From Polynucleobacter sp. TSB-Sco08W16 (GTDB lineage: Bacteria > Pseudomonadota > Gammaproteobacteria > Burkholderiales > Burkholderiaceae): a DNA stretch of 64,000 nucleotides. The stretch spans positions 1,798,001 to 1,862,000 of the forward strand of contig NZ_CP061291.1 in assembly GCF_018687455.1 (NCBI RefSeq). The letters are read 5' to 3'. Numbering within the stretch: position 1 is the first letter of the stretch; the number at the start of each line of letters is the position of its first letter. The translations under genes were made by a program, and so were the position numbers. The notes beneath the pieces were generated by a model that searched no databases, was not told where the DNA came from, and was given only the letters and a program-made list of their open reading frames with translations. Shown one piece after another: positions 58,520-64,000 of this stretch.

Positions 58520-58541
58520 AATAAAATAATAAAAAGCCTAA

Positions 58542-58605
58542 ATAAAAACCACTCGAGATTAGTTTTGCTGTTTCTTAGTGGCCCGAGCGGAATCGATCAG
58601 AGCCA
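58542..58605 (-). repeat. tRNA-3'-end repeat, copy J
   Basis: A decayed hairpin (AAAAACCACTCGAGATTAG) is followed by TTTCTTAGTGGCCCG-AGCGGAATCGATCAG. The tRNA part matches the copy-I core with a 2-bp deletion and two substitutions. It lies downstream of the small lipoprotein gene at 58672-58947. Confidence 0.8.
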
Positions 58606-58671
58606 AAAAAATGTTTGATTCTCATGCTTAACGCTCTACCTATAGCCCAATAAATCATCTTGTGTTCTCTT

Positions 58672-58947
58672 TTATCCTTCCACAAAACGCTTGGTGCATA
58701 TTCCAGCTCCGCTATGACCACTTTGTTTTTTAGAATCAACTTGCATTTGATAAAGAGCCTCAAAACAATCCCTTCTGTTAACGAACTTTAGGGTATCGGC
58801 ATGCGTTTGCTTGCCTTTATAAAAGTAGAAGAAATCTAGAGTCCAAAACTTATCGCCCTGAATACCTGCATTGTCTTGCTCAGCAGGCAGTTGATTAATG
58901 CAAGAACACAGAAGGGTCGTGAGACAAAAAATAAATGGCTTATACAC
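58672..58947 (-). CDS. Small lipoprotein, hypothetical
   Basis: 91 aa, GTG start at 58947. Lipobox LLCSC near residue 15. The mature part contains WTLDFFYFYKGKQTHADTLKFVNRRDCFEALYQ with a cysteine pair (RRDC ... GIC). No family recognised; no clear Shine-Dalgarno. Confidence 0.65.
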   Translation of the reverse strand: MYKPFIFCLTTLLCSCINQLPAEQDNAGIQGDKFWTLDFFYFYKGKQTHADTLKFVNRRDCFEALYQMQVDSKKQSGHSGAGICTKRFVEG

Positions 58948-59055
58948 TTTGATGGAGTACTGCCTACCGAGTTAAAGAAGACAACATTAGTGTATCCAAA
59001 TCACAAAACTGACAGAATCAAATTCCGTAGGCCCAAAAGTGGACTATTTCGATGC

Positions 59056-59415
59056 TTAACCTCTAAACATAAAGTAGACCGCGCCCAACAGGCATAAGCC
59101 AGCCCAAATATAGTCCGTCTTAAATGGTTCGCCCATATAGAAAACAGCAAATGGTACAAAAACGGCTAGAGTAATAACCTCTTGGGTAATCTTAAGCTGT
59201 CCAAGTGAAAAATATTCAAAACCAATTCGATTTGCCGGCACTTGAAAAGCATATTCGAGCAAAGCAATTGCCCAGCTTGCGAATACCGCAATCCACCAAG
59301 GCTTTGAAGATAAATTCTTTAGATGGGCATACCAAGCAAATGTCATAAAGACATTGGAAAGCATCAAAAGGCCAATAAAAGAAAGCGGGCCAAAAAGTTT
59401 AGGCAAGTTGATCAT
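59056..59415 (-). CDS. DUF486 (DMT-like) membrane protein
   Basis: 119 aa with four membrane segments. FGPLSFIGLLMLSNVFMTFAWYAHLK and WWIAVFASWAIALLEYAFQVPANRIG are the DUF486 signature, a small drug/metabolite transporter-like family of unknown function. Sits between copies J and D of the tRNA-end repeat. Confidence 0.92.
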   Translation of the reverse strand: MINLPKLFGPLSFIGLLMLSNVFMTFAWYAHLKNLSSKPWWIAVFASWAIALLEYAFQVPANRIGFEYFSLGQLKITQEVITLAVFVPFAVFYMGEPFKTDYIWAGLCLLGAVYFMFRG

Positions 59416-59447
59416 TCTTCAATGCTACCAACTTGCCTAAGCAAATG

Positions 59448-59512
59448 AAAACTACCTGAAGGTGGCTTCATTTGTTCTTGGTGGTTCAGGGCATAACTAA
59501 GCAGAGCCCGAG
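59448..59512 (-). repeat. tRNA-3'-end repeat, copy D (decayed)
   Basis: Hairpin remnant ACTACCTGAAGGTGGC (59450-59465), then TTCTTGGTGG and TTCAGGGCATAAC. Only the CCA-end side (TGGTGG) and the hairpin are well kept. Directly after the stop of the tautomerase gene. Confidence 0.65.
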
Positions 59513-59517
59513 AAAAT

Positions 59518-59907
59518 TTAATCCTTATCGGCATACTGCATTTCGCCATTACCAAATGACCAATTTTCTTTACTCACTTCAATCAAGTTTATAAAAATAT
59601 CTTGAGGTCTGACTTTGAGGTTTTTTACAAGGGCCTCGCAAATAGCTTTATACAGATTCTTTTTAAGATCTGTAGATCTACCGAAGCTAATGGTTGCCTG
59701 AATAAAAATGATTTCCTCTGAATATTCAATGCCCAAATAGCTTTTTGGAATATTGAATTCTGATGCGTCGTGTCTAGTGATGATCTGAAATTTATCATCT
59801 TCAGGAACGTTAATTTGCTCACGCATCACGTTATAGACAATATCTCCCACTTGCTGCGTAAAGCTCTCAGAGAGTTTTTTACTTAAATCAATTCGGACCA
59901 ATGGCAT
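59518..59907 (-). CDS. Tautomerase family protein
   Basis: 129 aa from the ATG at 59907. After Met removal it begins with Pro1 (PLVRIDLSKKL), the general base of 4-oxalocrotonate-tautomerase-fold enzymes; IFINLIEVSKENWSFGNGE near the C terminus is typical of the family. Substrate unknown. Start decided by AAGGAG 8 nt upstream; the in-frame codons to 59928 would bury Pro1. Confidence 0.9.
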   Translation of the reverse strand: MPLVRIDLSKKLSESFTQQVGDIVYNVMREQINVPEDDKFQIITRHDASEFNIPKSYLGIEYSEEIIFIQATISFGRSTDLKKNLYKAICEALVKNLKVRPQDIFINLIEVSKENWSFGNGEMQYADKD

Positions 59908-59979
59908 CTCTATTCTCCTTAGATCCATCCATCTTAAACAGATCCCATGAATTGTGCCCAGTCTGAGTGAGTGCGCAAC

Positions 59980-60055
59980 AAAAAACTACCCGAAGGTAGT
60001 TTTAATGTTTATTGGTGGCCCGCGGCGAAATCGACCAGGACAGAGATTACCTGAA
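59980..60055 (-). repeat. tRNA-3'-end repeat, copy E
   Basis: Hairpin ACTACC-CGAA-GGTAGT (59985-60000) keeps full pairing although both arms differ from the other copies at one matching position. Then TTATTGGTGGCCCGCGGCGAAATCG-ACCAGGACAGAG: the CCA end starts at 60013. It follows the stop of the gene at 60077-60442 by 22-64 bp. Confidence 0.88.
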
Positions 60056-60076
60056 TCTAGCTTTAATTATTGACCC

Positions 60077-60442
60077 TTATTGGCTCAACTTTGAAACTGA
60101 TATTGCCCTCTTGTCTATTACTAATAATCCTTCACTGGGGCAAATAAGAACATTTCGATATCTGGTCGGGGTGTATTCGTATGCACCACTACTAGACACT
60201 TTCCACCTCGTATCGTCATATAGTGTAAATGTATCCATTGGATTGCCATAAAAACTGGCCGGCTCTTTTATGGATGACCTATAGCAAGCAACCTCATTCG
60301 CTTTTGATTCACGAGCAATTCCCTGGGGGGTCTGGGAAAAGGCGGGATTAACTAAAACCACAATAATAAAAGTCGCAAATAGGCACTTGGAGCCCTGAGA
60401 AATTATGGGTTTACTGGAACGATTGGTTGGCCAAAAAAGCAT
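60077..60442 (-). CDS. Exported hypothetical protein
   Basis: 121 aa. A basic N terminus and membrane segment (residues ~20-38, LFATFIIVVLVNPAFSQ) form a signal peptide. The mature part includes ASFYGNPMDTFTLYDDTRWKV and two cysteines. No family recognised. Confidence 0.65.
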   Translation of the reverse strand: MLFWPTNRSSKPIISQGSKCLFATFIIVVLVNPAFSQTPQGIARESKANEVACYRSSIKEPASFYGNPMDTFTLYDDTRWKVSSSGAYEYTPTRYRNVLICPSEGLLVIDKRAISVSKLSQ

Positions 60443-60556
60443 CCAAGAATGCTATCGGCTTAATTGAAAATGCTCTAGAACTATCGTTACTTAAATTTAA
60501 AATAATTATTTAGAATTTATATGTTTTTTAGAACGATAAGGATGATTTTTGTAAAC

Positions 60557-60907
60557 CTAAGTTCTGATCGCCTTGCTTAAGTAGTCAGATAGTTGTTGAT
60601 AATGCTTTTCAGCTTTGGCAGTAATGTGAACCGATTTTCTTCGGCCATCAGTCTTATCGCTAATAAGCTGGATAAAGCCTTTACCGACCAAGCTCTTGAG
60701 GCGGCCATGGAGAGTTGCTTGAGATCCGAATTTCTCCAAAAGGATGACATCGCCAACCAACAACTTTTCGCCATTCACCGAAGCAAGATAAATGTGATTG
60801 AGCAGTTGCTCTTCAATAAAATCTAGCCTCTTACTGGCACTCATGCGGTCCAGAGAATCTAAGGCATTTAAGAATCGGGCGTAGGCTGAAGGTTTAATAG
60901 CTTTCAT
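60557..60907 (-). CDS. MarR-like winged-helix transcriptional regulator
   Basis: 116 aa. Winged helix-turn-helix at residues ~45-95: LLVGDVILLEKFGSQATLHGRLKSLVGKGFIQLISDKTDGRRKSVHIT, with the MarR-type D-x-x-D/R-R wing. Divergent from a membrane protein gene 72 bp away, a common regulator-target layout; the ligand is unknown. Confidence 0.85.
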   Translation of the reverse strand: MKAIKPSAYARFLNALDSLDRMSASKRLDFIEEQLLNHIYLASVNGEKLLVGDVILLEKFGSQATLHGRLKSLVGKGFIQLISDKTDGRRKSVHITAKAEKHYQQLSDYLSKAIRT

Positions 60908-60979
60908 ATCAAAATTTTACTCCTCCTTCGCAGGGTAAACACCAGTATTCTATATGCTTTTAAATTCCATAATTATTCA

Positions 60980-61552
60980 ATGCCATATTTAAGGGCTTTC
61001 AGCCAATTTCTCTTCGAGGTCGCTATTAGCGCCGCTTTATATATGGCATTCTTTTACTTCAATCAATCCATCACAGCCCCACTAGAAGAGGCCAGGGGTG
61101 TTAATTGGATCTTTCTACCCGCAGGGCTTCGAATCTTTCTGACGCTGATATTGGATTACTCGGGCGCTATTGGTTTAGCTATTGCCTCTTTATTGATTAA
61201 CTATATTGGCTTTTATGAACTCGATTTCACATCAACTTTAGGCATAGCTGTTATCTGTGGAGTAGCTCCGCTCCTAGGCAGACATTTTGTGATTCACAAT
61301 TTAAAAGTTCAGCCTGACTTAAGCAACATTTCATTAAAGCAACTATTAGTGATCATCGTTGCTTATTCATTCCTAAGCTCAGGGTTACATCAACTTTGGT
61401 TTGCGGCCAGGGGACTAGACTCTGGAAGCTGGAATCACTTCGTTGCCATGTTCTGCGGAGACATTGCTGGATCAATCCTATTTGTGGCCGTTATCAAATA
61501 TGGCATTGACCTTGTTAAAGGTAGGCTGGGTAGAGATAATTTGATCGAGTAG
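60980..61552 (+). CDS. Multi-pass membrane protein, hypothetical
   Basis: 190 aa with about five membrane segments. VNWIFLPAGLRIFLTLILDYSGAIGLAIASLLINYIG recalls MASE1-type sensory membrane domains but no output domain follows. Function unknown; possibly controlled by the divergent MarR-like regulator. Confidence 0.7.
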   Translation: MPYLRAFSQFLFEVAISAALYMAFFYFNQSITAPLEEARGVNWIFLPAGLRIFLTLILDYSGAIGLAIASLLINYIGFYELDFTSTLGIAVICGVAPLLGRHFVIHNLKVQPDLSNISLKQLLVIIVAYSFLSSGLHQLWFAARGLDSGSWNHFVAMFCGDIAGSILFVAVIKYGIDLVKGRLGRDNLIE

Positions 61553-61587
61553 TGTCTTTTTAAAAGATATTCAAAATTTACTCTATT

Positions 61588-61655
61588 GAAAAAACACCCG
61601 AAGGTGGTTTTAATCTTTCTTGGCAGCCCGGGGAAGAATCAACCATGGCCGAAGA
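61588..61655 (-). repeat. tRNA-3'-end repeat, copy F
   Basis: Hairpin arm CACC-CGAA-GGTG (one arm base lost), then TTTCTTGGCAGCCCGGGGAAGAATC-AACCATGG. CCA end at 61620. It lies 15-50 bp downstream of the aquaporin stop codon. Confidence 0.85.
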
Positions 61656-61669
61656 CGTCTGGCCCTAGT

Positions 61670-62317
61670 TCAAGACTTTTGTTTTGAAAAAGAAAATATT
61701 CCAACAATCACCAAGGCCGCCAATAATTCAGCAATTACAAAACCCAATACATCACTGGGAGCAATCCCTACAAATGTATTTGTAAAACTTCTTGCTAAAG
61801 CAACAGCAGGATTAGCGAAGAAAGTGGACGAAGTAAACCAATAGCCCGCTGTGACTGTTAAGGCAACAAGCATTGGTACTCGATCTTTAGCCTCTTTGTC
61901 TCCAATTCGAATTACTGAGAGTAATACGAGTGTTGATATGAATTCACTCGCCCATATACCTAATCCCGCTCTGACCTTAGTTGACTCTTGAATGATGGGC
62001 AGACTGAACATCAAGTGCGTCAGCCATATTCCAGCAATAGCCCCTGTGAACTGACAAACCCAGTAACCCAACATCTTTTTTAGGTCTAGATGGCCTAGTT
62101 TCCAGAACATCAAACTCACAACAGGATTAAAGTGAGCTCCGGAAATGGGTCCTAGCAAAGTAATCAAGACATATAAGCCAGCGCCTGTAGCAATACTGTT
62201 TCCAAGTAAAGCTACTGCGGCATTACCTGCGCCCAACGTCTCGCCCATAATTCCTGAGCCTGCAACGATTGCCAGCAAAAGGGCTGTGCCAATAAATTCC
62301 GAAAGATAAGATTTCAT
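61670..62317 (-). CDS. Aquaporin / MIP-family channel
   Basis: 215 aa, six membrane segments and two half-helices. The first NPA box reads HFNPVVSL (NPV), the second FFANPAVALARS. SSTFFANP with a small residue two positions before is consistent with a wide-pore or arsenite/glycerol-type channel, but the substrate is not certain. ATG at 62317 chosen over a GTG six bases upstream. Confidence 0.88.
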   Translation of the reverse strand: MKSYLSEFIGTALLLAIVAGSGIMGETLGAGNAAVALLGNSIATGAGLYVLITLLGPISGAHFNPVVSLMFWKLGHLDLKKMLGYWVCQFTGAIAGIWLTHLMFSLPIIQESTKVRAGLGIWASEFISTLVLLSVIRIGDKEAKDRVPMLVALTVTAGYWFTSSTFFANPAVALARSFTNTFVGIAPSDVLGFVIAELLAALVIVGIFSFSKQKS

Positions 62318-62342
62318 AATCACATCATAAAGCCCGAATATG

Positions 62343-62425
62343 AAAATACCACCCGAAGGTGGTTTTGGTGTTTCTTGGTGGCCCGGGGCGGAATCAACTG
62401 GAGCCTAAGATATACGACCCTCGAC
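62343..62425 (-). repeat. tRNA-3'-end repeat, copy G
   Basis: Hairpin ACCACC-CGAA-GGTGGT (62348-62363), then TTCTTGGTGGCCCGGGGCGG and AATC-AACTGG. The first 20 bases of the CCA-end core (from 62376) are identical to copy I; one base is missing later. It lies between two divergent genes, so it does not serve as the terminator of an adjoining minus-strand gene. Confidence 0.92.
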
Positions 62426-62499
62426 TTTTGCTACTTAAAGCAATAAAAGTCACGTGGGGAGAAAAATCACTTATAGTTATTAAAACTATAAGGGGTGCT

Positions 62500-62889
62500 A
62501 TGAAAAAATTGTTTGTGCTAACGCTTTTAAGCTTGTTGGTTGCTTGCTCACAAAATCCTGACAACTTAACATTAAGTTGTTATGGTGCGGCTATTAAGAC
62601 CGAAGCAAAACAAGAGGTTGTTACGCCTCAGGTTACGCGAACTTATAAGTTCCAGAATTACAAGATTGATGATTATGAGTGTGCTCAACGAGCCAACATC
62701 ATCAGTTGTAACTTCGTTAAAGAAGAAAATGGGGCTAGAGAGCGTAAGCGCATCATTTACGATACAAGTACACAGTCATTCGCAGAAATTGATGCTATTT
62801 GGGCTGTTGGCGAAAAGATAAATGCTAATGAACGCAATATAGCCAGAACAGAATTTATTGGTAGGTGCCAAAAACCCATCCTAAACTAA
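62500..62889 (+). CDS. Lipoprotein, hypothetical
   Basis: 129 aa from the ATG at 62500, with AGGGG 5 nt upstream. Lipobox LLVACS near residue 16. A mature part with four cysteines (SCYG, YECAQR, ISCNF, GRCQ) suggests two disulfides in the periplasm. No family recognised. An in-frame start at 62359 would begin inside repeat G and hide the signal peptide. Confidence 0.75.
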   Translation: MKKLFVLTLLSLLVACSQNPDNLTLSCYGAAIKTEAKQEVVTPQVTRTYKFQNYKIDDYECAQRANIISCNFVKEENGARERKRIIYDTSTQSFAEIDAIWAVGEKINANERNIARTEFIGRCQKPILN

Positions 62890-62975
62890 ACACTCTTTTT
62901 TAGACAATATCTCTAGCCACGGGGAATGATAGAAAACCCAGAAGAAATGGCGTCTAACTCCGCCAAGTCATACAA

Positions 62976-63050
62976 GAAAATAGCCCATCAAGTGGGCTAT
63001 TGAGACTCTTGGTGGCCGCAAGCGGGATTGACCAGCGCCGAGGATGCCCA
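62976..63050 (-). repeat. tRNA-3'-end repeat, copy H
   Basis: The tRNA part CTTGGTGGCCGCAAGCGGG-ATTG-ACCAG starts at 63010. The hairpin is of different sequence from the other copies: TAGCCCA/TGGGCTA (62981-62987, 62993-62999) with loop TCAAG. It follows the uracil-DNA glycosylase stop by 4-44 bp. Confidence 0.82.
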
Positions 63051-63053
63051 ACC

Positions 63054-63638
63054 CTACTTCAATACAGCTTTCACCTTCCTTCTGAGAGAAGGTAAAACCT
63101 CTTCCTCAAACCAAGGATTCTTCTTTAGCCAAATGTTATTTCGAGGACTTGGATGTGGCAATGGAATTGCTTTAGGCCAGTATTCTTTCCATGCCATCAC
63201 GGTTTCAGTCAAATTCTCTTTACCGCCATTGTCTAAGTGCCATGCTTGAGCATATTGACCAACAATAATGGTTAGCTTGATGTTGGGTAATTGCTCTAAT
63301 AGTTTGACTCGCCATGTGTCCGCACATTCTGATCTGGGCGGCAGATCGCCTGATTTACCTGTTCCAGGAAAACAAAAGCCCATTGGGACAAGAGCAACCT
63401 TCTTGTCGTCATAAAAGATTTCTTTATCAATGCCCATCCACTCCCTAAGACGATCGCCACTAGGATCGTTAAATGGAATTCCGGTTTCATGAACGCGGCT
63501 ACCAGGCGCCTGACCAACGATGAGAATTTTTGCTGTACTGCTAACCTGAATAATGGGTCTTGGACCCAAAGGTAAATGCTCTGCACACAAGGTACAACAG
63601 CGAATTTCTTTAACGAGCTTGGAGAGGACTTGACTCAT
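63054..63638 (-). CDS. Uracil-DNA glycosylase-family protein
   Basis: 194 aa. VGQAPGSRVHETGIPFNDPSGDRLREWMG matches the water-activating motif region of family 4/5-type glycosylases, and PHPSPRNNIWL is the DNA-intercalation motif. N-terminal CCTLC could ligate part of an iron-sulfur cluster, but the full four-cysteine set of family 4 is not visible. Role in removing uracil from DNA is inferred from the family. Confidence 0.83.
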   Translation of the reverse strand: MSQVLSKLVKEIRCCTLCAEHLPLGPRPIIQVSSTAKILIVGQAPGSRVHETGIPFNDPSGDRLREWMGIDKEIFYDDKKVALVPMGFCFPGTGKSGDLPPRSECADTWRVKLLEQLPNIKLTIIVGQYAQAWHLDNGGKENLTETVMAWKEYWPKAIPLPHPSPRNNIWLKKNPWFEEEVLPSLRRKVKAVLK

Positions 63639-63659
63639 CAGCTAAGAATACGCCAAATG

Positions 63660-63745
63660 AAAAAACCACCCGAAGGTGGTTTTAGTATTTCTTGGTGGCC
63701 CGGGGCGGAATCGAACCAGGACTGAGGATGTCTGAATCTGCCTCT
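63660..63745 (-). repeat. tRNA-3'-end repeat, copy I (best preserved)
   Basis: Hairpin ACCACC-CGAA-GGTGGT (63665-63680) with A/T runs, a short spacer, then the 26-bp CCA-end core starting at 63693 (TGGTGGCCCGGGGCGGAATC then GAACCA). On the minus strand this reads as T-loop TTCGATT, the 3' T-stem and acceptor strands, the discriminator A and CCA. GGACTGAGGATGTCTGAATC follows. The 5' half of a tRNA is not present. It lies 40-92 bp after the mop gene stop. Confidence 0.93.
63665..63680 (-). terminator. UUCG-loop hairpin of repeat copy I
   Basis: On the minus strand ACCACC-TTCG-GGTGGT followed by six T's is a textbook intrinsic terminator; the C(UUCG)G tetraloop is one of the most stable RNA loops. 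It would end transcription of the mop gene at 63785-64000. Confidence 0.85.
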
Positions 63746-63784
63746 AGACTGTCCTTTTAAACGACAATAATTAGCAAGGAAGCG

Positions 63785-64000
63785 TTATTTGGCCACCATC
63801 ACATCAGAAGCTTTAATAATTCCCCAAACTTGATCGCCCACTTTAAGAGCCAACTCATCAACGGCTTCATTGGTAATTGAAGCAGTCAAGATATGTCCCC
63901 CAATATCAATCTTTAGATGGGATGTGGTTTGACCCATTTTGATTTCTTTAAGAGTTCCGGGTAATTGATTACGAGCACTTAGGCTAACATTGAGTTTCAT
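63785..64000 (-). CDS. Molbindin-like (Mop/TOBE domain) protein
   Basis: 71 aa. LSARNQLPGTLKEIKMGQTTSHLKIDIGGHILTASITNEAVDELALKVGDQVWGIIKASDVMV is a single Mop domain that binds molybdate or tungstate oxyanions. The ATG occupies the last three bases of the window, so an upstream start cannot be ruled out. A ModA-like protein is encoded 16 kb away, but no molybdate permease genes are visible. Confidence 0.88.
   Translation of the reverse strand: MKLNVSLSARNQLPGTLKEIKMGQTTSHLKIDIGGHILTASITNEAVDELALKVGDQVWGIIKASDVMVAK

Noticed and set aside
59003..59045. An inverted, decayed tRNA-end repeat
   Set aside because: Only short, scattered matches (GGAAT, GGCC) and the opposite orientation to all clear copies.
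56717..63745. The tRNA-like copies as functional tRNA genes
   Set aside because: None has a 5' half, D-arm or a proper anticodon stem; only the 3' end is present.
56717..63745. A classical integron cassette array
   Set aside because: No attC-type GTTRRRY/RYYYAAC pairs and no integron integrase are visible; the shared block is a tRNA 3' end.

Overview
The window looks like chromosome of a small-genome freshwater betaproteobacterium of the Burkholderiales, most like Polynucleobacter. This judgement comes from recognised gene families and gene order, not from a database search: gatCAB divergent from mreBCD-mrdA-rodA, slmA-metX-metW, a cysteine-poor DksA next to a COG0523 GTPase, and an SAH riboswitch in front of ahcY-metF. 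Genes are densely packed, many overlap by 1-20 bp, and several start with TTG. No intact rRNA or tRNA gene, CRISPR array or insertion sequence was seen.

Layout. 1-500: the N-terminal part of a phage-type integrase running off the left edge beside ttcA. 0.6-9.6 kb: tRNA thiolation (ttcA), folate and pterin genes (folB, a FolM-like reductase, 5-formyl-THF cyclo-ligase, metF), a MidA-type methyltransferase, a CCA-adding enzyme without its HD domain, an NDUFA9-like protein and a lytic transglycosylase. 9.6-12.6 kb: the methyl cycle (ahcY under an SAH riboswitch, and metK with a structured leader). 12.6-28.2 kb: two lipid A acyltransferases, dapF, pyrE, xth, an AmpG-like permease, metW, metX, slmA, argB, dksA, a COG0523 GTPase, xerC, DUF484, gatB, gatA and gatC. 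28.3-33.9 kb: the rod-shape operon. 34-44.3 kb: HU, an LpxO-like lipid A hydroxylase, carbonic anhydrase, a third acyltransferase, a phosphoesterase plus Ser/Thr kinase-Usp pair, dctA, a large-subunit pseudouridine synthase and prfC, which has no ATG, GTG or TTG start.

44.3-64 kb is accessory in character: small lipoproteins, transporters, outer-membrane barrels and hypothetical proteins. Its right-hand part (about 56.7-63.75 kb) holds the most unusual structure. Nine copies of a 60-80 bp element sit 0.5-1.6 kb apart, all in the same orientation. Read on the minus strand, each is the 3' end of a tRNA gene (T-loop, acceptor strand, CCA) followed by a terminator-like hairpin, often with a UUCG loop. 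They separate one- to three-gene blocks (Tat-exported amidohydrolase, SGNH hydrolase, lipoproteins, DUF486, tautomerase, MarR-type regulator, aquaporin, uracil-DNA glycosylase). The copies decay from right to left. This fits repeated site-specific insertion of small gene cassettes into a tRNA gene lying beyond the right edge. The process is inference; the repeats are directly visible.

The core genes fit together as one-carbon and methionine metabolism (fau, metF, ahcY, metK, metX, metW), envelope growth (mre-mrd-rodA, slt, ampG, dapF), lipid A building and modification (three LpxL-type enzymes, LpxO) and translation (gatCAB, ttcA, cca, prfC).
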